Shown piece by piece: positions 34,891 through 43,772 of a DNA stretch of 64,000 nucleotides (positions are counted from its first letter, which is position 1; every line of letters starts with the position of its first letter). The DNA lies in contig CBDFHG010000005.1 of assembly GCA_965247385.1 (NCBI GenBank), positions 62,001 through 126,000 on the forward strand, read 5' to 3'. The translations under genes were made by a program, and so were the position numbers. This stretch comes from Thermohalobaculum sp965247385. Lineage in GTDB: Bacteria; Pseudomonadota; Alphaproteobacteria; Rhodobacterales; Rhodobacteraceae. The notes beneath the pieces are model-generated. The model searched no databases. It saw only the letters and a list, made by a program, of their open reading frames with translations, and was not told where the DNA came from.

Positions 34891-36102
34891 TCACGCCATC
34901 TCCACCTGCAGCCGCCCCCGAACCATCACGAACACTCCCGAACCCATCAAACACCACAGCGCAAAGCCCCAGGTCTGGTCCGGGAACATGATTCCGGCAT
35001 CGATCAGCATCCCCGTCACCCCCGGCCCCAGTGCTGTCGCGAACACCATCGCCGAGGTCGCCAGCGCCTTGATCGCGCCGAGGTTCCGGGTGCCGTACAG
35101 GGTGGGCCAGAGTGCGCCCAGAAGGGCAATAGAGCCGCCCTGGGTCAGCCCGATCAGCGCCATCATCATATACCACGACCCGACACTGTCGCCGGGGGCG
35201 ATGATGATGATTCCCGCCGCCATCGGCAGCAGGTAGAACGGCAGCAGGTTGACCGGCCCGATCCGGTCCACCAGCCAGCCACAGGTCATCGACGAGATCA
35301 CCGTCAACGCGGCATAGGCCGGGTAGCCCAGGGTCATGATCGCCAGATCCCAGTCTTTCACATCGCTGACATGGACCTGGTGGAAGAACGCCGAAGTGCC
35401 GATGAAGTTCGGCGCCAGGATGCCCGGCATTAGAGCCCAGAACAGCCAGTGTGACAGCACCTCGCGGCGGCGCCAGTGCCGCCCGTCCATGCCCGCACTG
35501 AGATCGACCTCGGCCACGCCTTTCGGGCGGCGGCTCTCGTTCAGCAGCCACATCGACAGCGGCACGAAGACCAGCAACAGCACCCCGGCCGCTATTCCCC
35601 AGCTGGCGCGCCAGCCGATCCAGGCGATCAGCGCCACCACCATGGCGGGCAAAACCGCCTCGCCCAGCGAAGAGCCAAGCCCGGCCACCGCCACCGCCCT
35701 CCCGCGATGGGCCTGGAACCAGCGGCCCATGGCGGTCATCGCGATATGGCCGACCATTCCCTGGCCGCAAAACCGCAATCCGGCGATCAGCACGACCAGC
35801 AAGAGCACGGAACTGTTGAGCGCCATACCCGCCGCCACCACGACGTAAAGCGCCAGCACCAGCAGCGTCAGGCGCCTCAGCGGCACGGTATCGGCCAGTC
35901 CGCCGGCCTGGATCAGCACCGCGGCGGAGGTCAGGGTCGCCACCGTATAGATGCTGCCCCAGCCGCCGTCGGTCAGCCCATAGACTGCCTTGATATGCCC
36001 CGCGAACAGCGAAATGAAAAACGTCTGCCCGAAGGACGAGCAGAGCGTCAGCATCAGCCCCGCCGCCAGCCAGCGGGCATTGTCGCGGTAGAACCGGCCC
36101 AT
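34891..36102 (-). CDS. Major facilitator superfamily transporter
   Basis: 403 aa with 12 predicted membrane segments in two halves. The N-terminal WLAAGLMLTLCSSFGQTFFI and the loop GGLADTVPLRR (MFS motif A-like) are visible. The central loop has NESRRPKGVAEVDLS. Second half: TCGWLVDRIGPVNLLP (motif A again) and LIGLTQGGSIALLGALWPTL. Substrate unknown; the neighbouring decarboxylase suggests an amine or amino acid. Start ATG at 36102. Confidence 0.88.
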   Translation of the reverse strand: MGRFYRDNARWLAAGLMLTLCSSFGQTFFISLFAGHIKAVYGLTDGGWGSIYTVATLTSAAVLIQAGGLADTVPLRRLTLLVLALYVVVAAGMALNSSVLLLVVLIAGLRFCGQGMVGHIAMTAMGRWFQAHRGRAVAVAGLGSSLGEAVLPAMVVALIAWIGWRASWGIAAGVLLLVFVPLSMWLLNESRRPKGVAEVDLSAGMDGRHWRRREVLSHWLFWALMPGILAPNFIGTSAFFHQVHVSDVKDWDLAIMTLGYPAYAALTVISSMTCGWLVDRIGPVNLLPFYLLPMAAGIIIIAPGDSVGSWYMMMALIGLTQGGSIALLGALWPTLYGTRNLGAIKALATSAMVFATALGPGVTGMLIDAGIMFPDQTWGFALWCLMGSGVFVMVRGRLQVEMA

Positions 36103-36195
36103 CGGCCCGGTCTAGGACATCGCCGCGCCGCGCGCCAGCGTCATCGGCGGCCCGTTTCCGGGCCTCGCGGCTTCATCTGGTTTCCGGCGTTGCGA

Positions 36196-36518
36196 TCAGT
36201 GATGGTCGAGTGTGTTCAGCAACAGGATCACGCCCAATGCGACCCCGCCCAGGATACAAGGCGCGGCATTGTTTCCGCCCCCGTGCCCGTGATGACTCCG
36301 GTTGCGATGGTAGTGTTGCCGGCCATAGCGGCTATAGCGGTCACCGCGATAATCCCCGCGATAATCCTTCGCCGGTCGCCGGAGCTGTGGCCGACCTCGA
36401 TCACGTCGGCTCCGGCGAACACGCTAGCTGCCTTGTCCGTCGCCGGGGCCGCGAATGCAGCCGGAGCGGCGAGAGCGATTGCGGTTCCGATCAACGCCGC
36501 GGCTACGATCCGTTTCAT
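36196..36518 (-). pseudogene. Secreted Tyr/His/Gly-rich protein, frameshifted
   Basis: From the ATG at 36518 there is a signal peptide (MKRIVAAALIGTAIALAAPA, cleavage near AFA) and about 27 residues to GHSSGDR. After about 36370 the frame reads an unlikely hydrophobic tail. One frame over, a repetitive chain continues KDYRGDYRGDRYSRYGRQHY then HRNRSHHGHGGGNN, then a membrane-like helix LGGVALGVILLLNTLDHH and a TGA at 36198-36196. A one-base indel therefore splits a small periplasmic or membrane-anchored protein of about 107 aa. Family not recognised. Confidence 0.55.
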
Positions 36519-36673
36519 CGTGACGCCGTTTCCTGCCGTTTCAATCGAATCTTCAACGGATGGCAGCGCGGCTTCCGGCGCATGGAATGTGGCGCTCTCG
36601 CAAGGGTGAGCGCTTGCGCGGGCGCGCGGCGCGTGCTTTACCGGGGCCGATATTTCTCAAGGAGCGCGGAGCC

Positions 36674-37294
36674 ATGGAAAAATTCACTACGCTCACCGCC
36701 GTCGCGGCGCCGCTGCCGATGATCAATGTCGATACCGACATGATCATCCCGAAGCAGTTCCTGAAGACGATCAAGCGTTCGGGCCTGGGCAAGAACCTGT
36801 TCGACGAGATGCGCTATCTCGACGACGGCAGCGAGAACCCGGACTTCGTGCTGAACAAACCTGCCTACCGCAGCGCGCAGATTCTGGTCGGTGGCGAGAA
36901 TTTCGGCTGCGGTTCCAGCCGCGAGCACGCCCCTTGGGCGATCGTGGATTTCGGTATCCGCTGCATCGTCGCGCCGTCGTTCGCCGACATCTTCTACAAC
37001 AACTGCTTCAAGAACGGCATCCTGCCCATCGTTCTGCCGCCGCAGGATGTGGACAAGCTGATGGACGACGCCGCGCGCGGCGCTAACGCCATCGTCACCG
37101 TCGACCTGGAGAGCCAGACCATCACCGGGCCGGATGGCGGCGAGATCGGCTTCGAAGTCGATTCGTTCAAGAAGCATTGCCTGTTGAACGGCCTCGACGA
37201 GATCGGCCTGACGTTCGAGAAGGAGCAGGCAATTACTGATTTTGAGGCCCGGCACCGCGCCGCCATGCCGTGGCTGGACACCGCAAACGGGTGA
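36674..37294 (+). CDS. leuD: 3-isopropylmalate dehydratase small subunit
   Basis: 206 aa from the ATG at 36674, with AAGGAGCGCGG upstream. Swivel domain of the aconitase-type enzyme that partners LeuC. Signature blocks: FTTLTAVAAPLPMINVDTDM then IIPKQFLKTI, ILVGGENFGCGSSREHAPWA and FADIFYNNCFKNGILPI. The gene is 3.6 kb downstream of leuC, with a decarboxylase, an MFS protein and a broken secreted protein in between. The next gene starts across its stop codon. Confidence 0.97.
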   Translation: MEKFTTLTAVAAPLPMINVDTDMIIPKQFLKTIKRSGLGKNLFDEMRYLDDGSENPDFVLNKPAYRSAQILVGGENFGCGSSREHAPWAIVDFGIRCIVAPSFADIFYNNCFKNGILPIVLPPQDVDKLMDDAARGANAIVTVDLESQTITGPDGGEIGFEVDSFKKHCLLNGLDEIGLTFEKEQAITDFEARHRAAMPWLDTANG

Positions 37295-38466
37295 GAACGC
37301 TCCGGGCGCTGCTCCTCGGCCTGACTCTTGCGGGTTGGGCCGACGGGCCGGTGGATGCCGTCGAGCCATGGTTGGATCGGGTGCCCGACACAATCCGCAT
37401 CGCCACCTTCAATGCCGGGCTCGTGCGCAAGGGCGCGGGCGTGCTGGTCCACGAGATGGATGCCGGCAGTGCCCAAATCGATGCTGTGGCCGAGATCATC
37501 CTGCGGGTGCGACCCGATATCCTGATTCTCAACAAGTTTGACCGCGACCCGGCACCCCGTGCAGTGACCGGCTTTGCCGAGTGGTTGCGGGCGGGGATTG
37601 CCGGTTTGGAGGGGCTGGATTACCCGTTTCTCTATCAGGGGCCGGTCAGTACCGGACTGCCCTCGGGTCATGACCTGGATGGCGACGGTAACCAGCGTGG
37701 CCCGCGCGACGCATTCGGCTATGGCCACTTTCCGGGGCAGTACGGGATGGCGCTGCTCAGCCGGTTTCCCATCGACTATGACCGATTGCGCGGCTTTCGG
37801 CGTCTCCTCCGAACCATGATACCGGGTGCGGACCGGCCGGTGAATGCGGACGGGACGCCCTGTCACCCAGACCGGATATGGCGCGCTCTGCGGCTCAGTT
37901 CGGTCAGCCAGTGGGATGTGGTCCTGCATGTGCTCGCCAGCCATCCGGCGCCGCCGGTGCTCGACGGACCGGAGGATTTTAACGGACGGCGCAATGGCGA
38001 TGAGATCCGCTTGACCCTGAGCCTGATCGATGGTGCGGCATGGTTGCGCGACGATAGGGGGCAGGGCGGTGGGTTGCGGACGGGCGATCTGAACGCCGAC
38101 CCCTTCGACGGCGAGGCCCGGCGCGAGGCGATCGGTGCGCTTCTGAGTCACCCCCGGGTGCAGGATCCGAAGCCGGCAAGCGCAGGCGGGGCGGAGGCGG
38201 CGCTGTTAGGCGGAGCCAATGCCGGGGTGCTCGGCCGCCCGGGGCAGGACACCGCCGATTGGCGCGACGTTCCCGGCCCAGGCAACATGCGGGTGGATTA
38301 CGTGCTGCCCTTGATCGGGCTGCAGATCACCGGTTCGGGTGTCTTCTGGCCCGAGGCGGACAGCCCGCTGGCCCGCCTGATCGCCAAGGATCCGACGGGT
38401 GGCCGCAGGCCCGCCAGTTCGGATCATCGAACGGTGTGGGTGGATATCGTCGTAAAGAGCGAGTGA
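37291..38466 (+). CDS. Endonuclease/exonuclease/phosphatase-family protein, exported
   Basis: 391 aa if started at the GTG at 37291, which overlaps the leuD stop (GTGA); a GTG at 37270 is an alternative. The N-terminus VRTLRALLLGLTLAGWADGP is a probable signal peptide. The fold shows IRIATFNAGL at the start, VRPDILILNKFDRD, YGMALLSRFPIDYD, and a C-terminal SSDHRTVWVDI carrying the catalytic D-H. Likely an extracytoplasmic phosphodiesterase or nuclease-fold enzyme; substrate unknown. A gene of this type beside leuD is a Rhodobacterales habit as far as I recall. Confidence 0.82.
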   Translation: MRTLRALLLGLTLAGWADGPVDAVEPWLDRVPDTIRIATFNAGLVRKGAGVLVHEMDAGSAQIDAVAEIILRVRPDILILNKFDRDPAPRAVTGFAEWLRAGIAGLEGLDYPFLYQGPVSTGLPSGHDLDGDGNQRGPRDAFGYGHFPGQYGMALLSRFPIDYDRLRGFRRLLRTMIPGADRPVNADGTPCHPDRIWRALRLSSVSQWDVVLHVLASHPAPPVLDGPEDFNGRRNGDEIRLTLSLIDGAAWLRDDRGQGGGLRTGDLNADPFDGEARREAIGALLSHPRVQDPKPASAGGAEAALLGGANAGVLGRPGQDTADWRDVPGPGNMRVDYVLPLIGLQITGSGVFWPEADSPLARLIAKDPTGGRRPASSDHRTVWVDIVVKSE

Positions 38467-38468
38467 AG

Positions 38469-39224
38469 TCAGCGCGACCCGCAAACCGGACAGCCCGGCC
38501 GCTTCGCCAGCTTGATTGTCCGCGTCTCCGCCTGCAGCGCGTCATACAGCATCAGCCGCCCGTCGAGGCTGGCGCCTGTCTGAGTGATCAGCTTCACCGC
38601 CTCGACCGCCTGCATGGCGCCGACCACCCCGGCCATGGCGCCCAGAACGCCTGCCTCGGCGCAGGCGGGAACCAGTCCCGCCGCCGGGGGTTCCGGGAAG
38701 ATGCACTCGTAGCAGGGGCCGCCAAGCCAGGGCTGGAAGACACTGATCTGCGCCTCCCAGCGGCCGATGGCGGCGAAGACCAGCAGTTTATGCAGCCGCG
38801 CCGCTGCCCGGTTGACCAGATAACGGGTGGCGAAATTGTCCGAGCCGTCGAGCACCATGTCGTAGTCGCCGATGATCTGCTCGGCGTTTGCCTCGGTCAG
38901 CCGCACCGCATGAGGTACAAAGCTCACATTAGGGTTGATCCGCGCCACCGCGCGGCCGGCGCTCTCGACCTTCGGTTGATCGATCTCGCCGGTTGCGTGC
39001 AGTACCTGGCGCTGGAGGTTCGACAGCGACACCGTGTCGTCATCAACCACGCCTAGCGTGCCCACACCGGCTGCCGCCAGATAAAGGATCGCGGGCGAGC
39101 CCAGCCCGCCAGCGCCGATCACCAGAACCCGCGCCGCCTTCAGCTTCTGCTGCCCCGGCCCGCCGATCTCGTGCAAGACGATGTGCCGGGCGTAGCGTTC
39201 CAGTTCATCGGCTGAGAATGCCAT
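38469..39224 (-). CDS. moeB: MoeB/ThiF-family adenylyltransferase
   Basis: 251 aa. Adenylates the C-terminal glycine of a ubiquitin-like sulfur carrier (MoaD or ThiS). Nucleotide-binding GxGGLGSP in VLVIGAGGLGSPAILYLAAA, then VDDDTVSLSNLQRQ, DGSDNFATRYLVN, and zinc cysteines in GPCYECIFP and GCPVCG. The start at 39224 shares one base with the cysK stop (TGATG), so it is probably coupled to cysK; the pair may serve sulfur transfer. MoeB and ThiF are not separable by eye, and the symbol reflects the closer look of the C-terminus. Confidence 0.85.
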   Translation of the reverse strand: MAFSADELERYARHIVLHEIGGPGQQKLKAARVLVIGAGGLGSPAILYLAAAGVGTLGVVDDDTVSLSNLQRQVLHATGEIDQPKVESAGRAVARINPNVSFVPHAVRLTEANAEQIIGDYDMVLDGSDNFATRYLVNRAAARLHKLLVFAAIGRWEAQISVFQPWLGGPCYECIFPEPPAAGLVPACAEAGVLGAMAGVVGAMQAVEAVKLITQTGASLDGRLMLYDALQAETRTIKLAKRPGCPVCGSR

Positions 39225-40177
39225 CACACACCATCAAATAGCGCGGTTGAGAGATATCGCTCGGCGAAGTCCGGCAGGATGGCGACGATGCGCTTGCCCG
39301 CCATGGCCTTGCGTTCGGCGATCTCGACCGATGCGGCGACCGCCGCGCCCGACGATATGCCGCCCGGAATGCCCTCGATCCGGGCCAGTTGCCGGGCCAT
39401 CTCGAACGAGGTCTCGTTGCCGATGGTCAGCACCTCGTCGATCAGGCTGGTGTCCATGATCACCGGGATGAAGTCCGCGCCGATGCCCTGGATCTTGTGC
39501 GGGCCGGGGTCGCCGCCGGACAGCACCGCGCTGTCCTCGGGCTCGACCGCGACGATGTGGATATCAGGTTTGCGCGCGCGCAAAACCTGGCCGACCCCGG
39601 TGATCGTGCCCCCGGTGCCGACCCCGGCGACGAAGACATCGATATCGCCGCCGGTGTCGACCCAGATCTCCTCGGCGGTGGTCTCGATATGGACCTGCGG
39701 GTTGGCTGGGTTCTCGAATTGCTGCGGGATCACCGCGCCATCGATCTCTGAAGCCAGCTTCTCGGCCAGCCTGATCGCGCCGTCGATGCGTTCCTCCGCC
39801 GGGGTCAGTTCCAGTCGTGCGCCCAGCAGCCCCAACATCTTGCGCCGCTCGACCGACATCGAGTCCGGCATGCAGAGGATCACTTTGTAGCCCCGCGCAG
39901 CACCAGCAAAGGCCAGCGCAATGCCGGTATTTCCCGAGGTCGGTTCGATGATGGTCGATCCCGGAACCAGGTGGCCCGCCGCCTCCAGCGCGTCGATCAT
40001 CGCGACGCCGATGCGGTCCTTGACGCTGGCAGCGGGGTTGAAGTACTCCAGCTTGCCGCAAATCTCCGCCGCCACTCCCATCGCCGCCTGTAGCCGCGAC
40101 AGGCGCACCAGCGGCGTCGCGCCGATGGTCTCGGAGATGTTGCCGTAGATACGTCCGCGCGGATGAGCGGTGTACAT
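39224..40177 (-). CDS. cysK: Cysteine synthase (O-acetylserine sulfhydrylase)
   Basis: 317 aa, fold type II PLP enzyme. PLP lysine in FNPAASVKDRIGVAMI (S-x-K), substrate loop EPTSGNTGIALA, phosphate loop GTGGTITGVGQ, and GGISSGAAVAA. Makes cysteine from O-acetylserine and sulfide. It lies 36 bp after the Rrf2 regulator gene and overlaps moeB by one base, which fits a cysteine/sulfur regulon. CysK and CysM are not fully separable; the PTSGNTG and overall length favour CysK. Confidence 0.94.
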   Translation of the reverse strand: MYTAHPRGRIYGNISETIGATPLVRLSRLQAAMGVAAEICGKLEYFNPAASVKDRIGVAMIDALEAAGHLVPGSTIIEPTSGNTGIALAFAGAARGYKVILCMPDSMSVERRKMLGLLGARLELTPAEERIDGAIRLAEKLASEIDGAVIPQQFENPANPQVHIETTAEEIWVDTGGDIDVFVAGVGTGGTITGVGQVLRARKPDIHIVAVEPEDSAVLSGGDPGPHKIQGIGADFIPVIMDTSLIDEVLTIGNETSFEMARQLARIEGIPGGISSGAAVAASVEIAERKAMAGKRIVAILPDFAERYLSTALFDGV

Positions 40178-40213
40178 GTCGCGACCCCCCCGGCCGAACC
40201 CCGGCCGAAATCG

Positions 40214-40666
40214 TCAAATGTTGAAGTCCGGTTTCAGCCTGGTACCGTGGGCGATGTCCAGTTTGCGAGCGCGGCGGCAGAGGTCCTCCATGGTGATCTC
40301 GTCCAGCCTCGACAGGATCGCGTCCTGTGTCTCGGCCCATAGTGGTGCGACGACCTTGTCGCCCAGTTCCGCCTTGCTGATCGGCTCGCTGTCGGCCTCG
40401 GCGGCGAGGCGGTCGATGATGCGGACCACATCGCCCACTGTGATGCGGCGGCGCTCGCGGGCCAGCGTGTAACCACCCTTCGGTCCACGCACCCCCTTGA
40501 GGACACTTTGATGGACAAGCTGCTGCATGACCTGTTCCAGATAACGCTGCGGGATGCCCTGGCGCGCGGTGATGTCCTTGGACTGGACCGGATCGGGGCG
40601 GGCGTTATAGGCCACGTCCAGCACCGCTTCCAACGCCAGCATCGTCTTGCGCGACAGTCTCAGCAT
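40214..40666 (-). CDS. Rrf2-family transcriptional regulator
   Basis: 150 aa. N-terminal winged helix: MLRLSRKTMLALEAVLDVAY, then ITARQGIPQRYLEQVMQQL and GVRGPKGGYTLARE, the Rrf2 hallmark. The three clustered cysteines that hold the Fe-S cluster in IscR/RirA are missing; only one Cys (EDLCRRA) is present. A CymR-like sensor that works by partner binding, or a different ligand, is more likely. Its place directly upstream of cysK and moeB points to control of cysteine metabolism. GGAGGGAGTG precedes the start. Confidence 0.9.
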   Translation of the reverse strand: MLRLSRKTMLALEAVLDVAYNARPDPVQSKDITARQGIPQRYLEQVMQQLVHQSVLKGVRGPKGGYTLARERRRITVGDVVRIIDRLAAEADSEPISKAELGDKVVAPLWAETQDAILSRLDEITMEDLCRRARKLDIAHGTRLKPDFNI

Positions 40667-40690
40667 TCACTCCCTCCCTGCGTCATTTTT

Positions 40691-41161
40691 TCAGCCAACC
40701 CCAGTGGAGCCGAATCCCCCGGTGCCGCGTTCGGTTCCGGGCAGCGAGCCCACCCGGACCACCGGCATCTGGACCACCGGCGCGATCACCATCTGGGCGA
40801 TGCGCTCGCCATGGCAGATCGTGAAGGTCTCGGCGCCGAGGTTGATTAGCAGCACCATCACCTCGCCCCGGTAATCGCAATCAATGGTGCCGGGGCTGTT
40901 GGTGAGCGTAATGCCGTGGCGCGCGGCAAGGCCCGAGCGCGGGCGCATCTGCCCTTCGAAGCCGGGTGGGATCGCCATTGCCAGCCCGGTTGGCACCATC
41001 ACCCGGCCTTGACTCGGCAGTTTGATGCCCGGTGCACGGTCGTCGGGTTGGAGTGAGGCGCGCAAATCCATCCCCGCAGCGCCTGTGCTTTCGTAGGCTG
41101 GCAGCGGCAGCGCCGGATCGAAGTGGCCGAGCGGCATCACCGCGATCTCGGGCGCGCTCAC
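40691..41161 (-). CDS. dut: dUTP diphosphatase
   Basis: 156 aa. All five dUTPase motifs can be seen: STGAAGMDLRA (1), RPRSGLAARHGIT (2), NSPGTIDCDYRGEV (3), GERIAQMVIAPV (4) and RGTGGFGSTGVG (5). Hydrolyses dUTP to dUMP, keeping uracil out of DNA and feeding dTMP synthesis. It overlaps the coaBC stop by four bases (ATGA), the classical coaBC-dut pair, and the rrf2 gene follows after 24 bp. Confidence 0.97.
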   Translation of the reverse strand: MSAPEIAVMPLGHFDPALPLPAYESTGAAGMDLRASLQPDDRAPGIKLPSQGRVMVPTGLAMAIPPGFEGQMRPRSGLAARHGITLTNSPGTIDCDYRGEVMVLLINLGAETFTICHGERIAQMVIAPVVQMPVVRVGSLPGTERGTGGFGSTGVG

Positions 41162-42372
41162 GCTACCCCCTCCGTGTCGAGCACATCGGCGATCCGCTGG
41201 GCCAGCCTCCGGGCGACCTCTGTCTTCGAGTTACGCGGCCAATCCTCGGCTCCTTCGTTCGTCACCAGCGTCACAGCGTTCTCGGAGCCACCCATGATGC
41301 CGGTTTCGGGCCTGACATCATTGGCGACGATCCAGTCACAGCCCTTGCGGGCGCGCTTGGCGGTGGCGTTGGCGATCACGTCATCGGTTTCGGCGGCGAA
41401 CCCAACCACCAGCGCCGGGCGCTTTGCGGGGGGGAGTTGCGACACCGTTTTCAGGATATCGGGGTTTTCGGTCATCTCCAGCAGTGGGCAATCGCCCGAA
41501 CCGTCCTTCTTGATCTTCGAACCGGAGGCGTTGACCACTCGCCAGTCGGAAACCGCGGCAGCGAAAACCGCACCGTCGGCGGGTAAGGCGTCTTGCACCG
41601 CTGCCAACATTTCGACGGCCGATTCGATCTGCACGATCTGTGGGCCCACTGGCAGGGGGGCCGTGGCCGGACCAGTGACCATGACCACCTCGGCTCCCAA
41701 TTCATGCAATGCCGCCGCGATTGCCGAGCCTTGCGTTCCGGAGGAACGGTTGGCGATGTAGCGCACCGGATCGATCGGCTCATGGGTCGGGCCGGAAGTG
41801 ACGATGACGCGCCGCCCCGCCAGCCGCCCGGAGCGACCCAGCCGTGCCTTGATGGCAGCGAAAATCTCCGCCGGTTCCGCCATCCGCCCCGGCCCGTACT
41901 CGCCGCAGGCCATGTCACCCTCGTTCGGGCCGACGACGGCGATGCCATCGGCGGCGAGCGTCGCGCGGTTGCGTCGGGTCGCCGCATGGCCCCACATCCG
42001 CACATTCATCGCCGGGGCGATCAGGACGGGCGTGTCGGTCGCCATCAACAGGGTCGATGCCAGGTCATCGGCGTGCCCGCTGGCCATCTTGGCCATCAGA
42101 TCGGCGGTCGCCGGGGCCACCACCACCAGATCGGCAACCCGGCTGAGTTGGATATGGCCCATCTCGGCTTCATCGGTCAGGTCGAAGAGGTGGTCATAGG
42201 CCTTCTCGCCCGCCAGCGAGGCGACCGACAACGGCGTCACGAACTCCGTCGCCGCACGGGTCAGCACTGGCGTCACCGCGCCGCCCGCCTTGCGAATCAG
42301 CCGGATCAGCTCCAGGCACTTGTAGGCAGCGATGCCGCCGCCGATGATCAACAGTATCCGTTTCCCCTGCAC
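41158..42372 (-). CDS. coaBC: Phosphopantothenoylcysteine decarboxylase/synthetase
   Basis: 404 aa. The N-terminal CoaC flavoprotein domain begins KRILLIIGGGIAAYKCLELI and carries HIQLSRVADLVVVAPATADL and PAMNVRMW (P-x-M-N-x-x-M-W). The C-terminal CoaB ligase domain has SGPTHEPIDPVRYIANRSSG then TQGSAIA and a K near IKKDGSGDCPLLEMTENPDI. Converts 4'-phosphopantothenate and cysteine to 4'-phosphopantetheine for coenzyme A. First gene of the tight minus-strand run coaBC-dut-rrf2-cysK-moeB, with cysteine use as a common thread. Confidence 0.97.
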   Translation of the reverse strand: MQGKRILLIIGGGIAAYKCLELIRLIRKAGGAVTPVLTRAATEFVTPLSVASLAGEKAYDHLFDLTDEAEMGHIQLSRVADLVVVAPATADLMAKMASGHADDLASTLLMATDTPVLIAPAMNVRMWGHAATRRNRATLAADGIAVVGPNEGDMACGEYGPGRMAEPAEIFAAIKARLGRSGRLAGRRVIVTSGPTHEPIDPVRYIANRSSGTQGSAIAAALHELGAEVVMVTGPATAPLPVGPQIVQIESAVEMLAAVQDALPADGAVFAAAVSDWRVVNASGSKIKKDGSGDCPLLEMTENPDILKTVSQLPPAKRPALVVGFAAETDDVIANATAKRARKGCDWIVANDVRPETGIMGGSENAVTLVTNEGAEDWPRNSKTEVARRLAQRIADVLDTEGVA

Positions 42373-42598
42373 CAGGGTCTCCCGTGAGGATTATTGACTA
42401 TGCGGTTTCGGCGCGGTTTCGGCAAAAACCCACCGTGGCACTGTAATATCCGCGCAGGCAGCGTTTCAACAGGTAAATTTGGTGGAATCCTCTCCGGATG
42501 ATCACGACTACATGACTGATGACAAGGCGAGCCCTTCCCTGCGCTCATCCCTGCGGCGCGCCTCCAGGGTCCACCCATCGGGCGACGTCAACCCGGCT

Positions 42599-43487
42599 TC
42601 ACCCGAGGTCGATCACCGTGATCTCTGGTGGAATGCCCGGCCTCACGGGCAGGATCGAGCATCCCAGGCCGCCGGAGATGACGATATCGCGTCCACCTTC
42701 CCGCACATGCCCGCAGGCAAAACGGTTGCCGTAGCGCGATGGCACCAGCGGCAAGTAGCCGAACAGCCGAACCTGCCCGCCATGGGTGTGGCCGCTCAAC
42801 GTCAGGGCCACCCGGTCCGGAACCCGCGGGAAGATGTCCGGCTCATGCGCCAGCAGGATGGCCGGAGCGTCATCGGTGATTTGCGCCAGCGTGCCGGGCA
42901 GGTCTTCGACTCCGGCCCGGTCCCGGCCCGGGCCCGGGCCCGGGAACGCAAGCTGGTCGCCCAGACCCAGCAGCCAGAACGGGACCGGACCAGCCTCGAT
43001 CCGGATCGCCTTGTTCTCCATCACCGGCATTCCCGCAACCCCGAAGGCCAGATGGGCCTCGGTCGGCCCGGTGCCGCGCGCCTGGGCCGGGGCGTCGTGC
43101 CACCAATCGTGATTGCCGAGGATCGCATGCACACCTGGCGGCGCTTGCAGCCGCGACAACACCCGTGCGGCATCGAAGAGCGAGACCTTGCGCGAGACAA
43201 ACCGGTACCCGGCCTCGTAGTCGCCGAGCAGGACGATCAGATCGGCCGGCAGCGAATTGACCCGATCGACGATCGTTTCGAGTCGCGACAGCGGCATATA
43301 CGGCTCGCCCATATGTGGATCGGCGACGGCGACGATCCTCAGCCGCACCGCGCGGCCAGCCCCGGGGCAAGACACGATGAGACTTCACGATCAGCCGGAG
43401 CCCAGGTTCGATGCCGAAGGCGTAGCTTGTCGTCGCCAGACCCAGGGGCCCGGCGACCCAACTCAAGAAGGCGCGCCGCGTGATCAT
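42599..43487 (-). pseudogene. Metallophosphoesterase with Tat-type signal, frameshifted
   Basis: The N-terminus from the ATG at 43487, MITRRAFLSWVAGPLGLATT then SYAFGIEPGLRLIVKSHRV, has a twin-arginine export motif. Near 43340-43350 the frame changes; from there to 42599 the body is intact: VRLRIVAVADPHMGEPYM, LIVLLGDYEAGY, AILGNHDWWHDA, ILLAHEPDIF and LSGHTHGGQVRLFG, the full metal-ligand set (D-x-H, GD, GNHD, H, GHTH). It resembles exported YkuE/LpxG-like phosphoesterases. A GGGCCC triplet repeat near 42925-42945 encodes PGPGPG in frame. Pseudogene or sequencing error. Confidence 0.75.
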
Positions 43488-43772
43488 CCTGCGCCAGTCA
43501 TGCAGAGTGCGCCGCTGGTCATCCCCGACAGTATTACGCTTCTGCCTCCGCCGCCAAGATCGAATGACCAAGATCGAATGAACTGAACCTGATCGTGAGC
43601 ATCCGGCAGTTCATGCGCGACAGCTGGCTCTCGGTCCGCATCTTCCAATCCGACGACGACATCGACGCGCCGGGCCGCGAAGCGTGGAACCAGCTCTTCG
43701 AACGGCGGTGGAAAGACAAATCCATCGCCATGCGCAGGTGGGCGCATGAGTTCCGGTCATGGCAAGCTGGTA
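43488..43772. other. Intergenic region with tandem 13-bp repeat and an unassigned plus-strand frame
   Basis: 285 bp between the phosphoesterase and trpA. CAAGATCGAATGA occurs twice around 43556-43582. A plus-strand frame from the GTG at 43595 (SIRQFMRDSWLSVRIFQSDD then DIDAPGREAWNQLFERRW) has protein-like composition but runs on, antisense into trpA, to 43924. I cannot assign it and it may be a gene scrap. Nothing else is supported. Confidence 0.3.
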
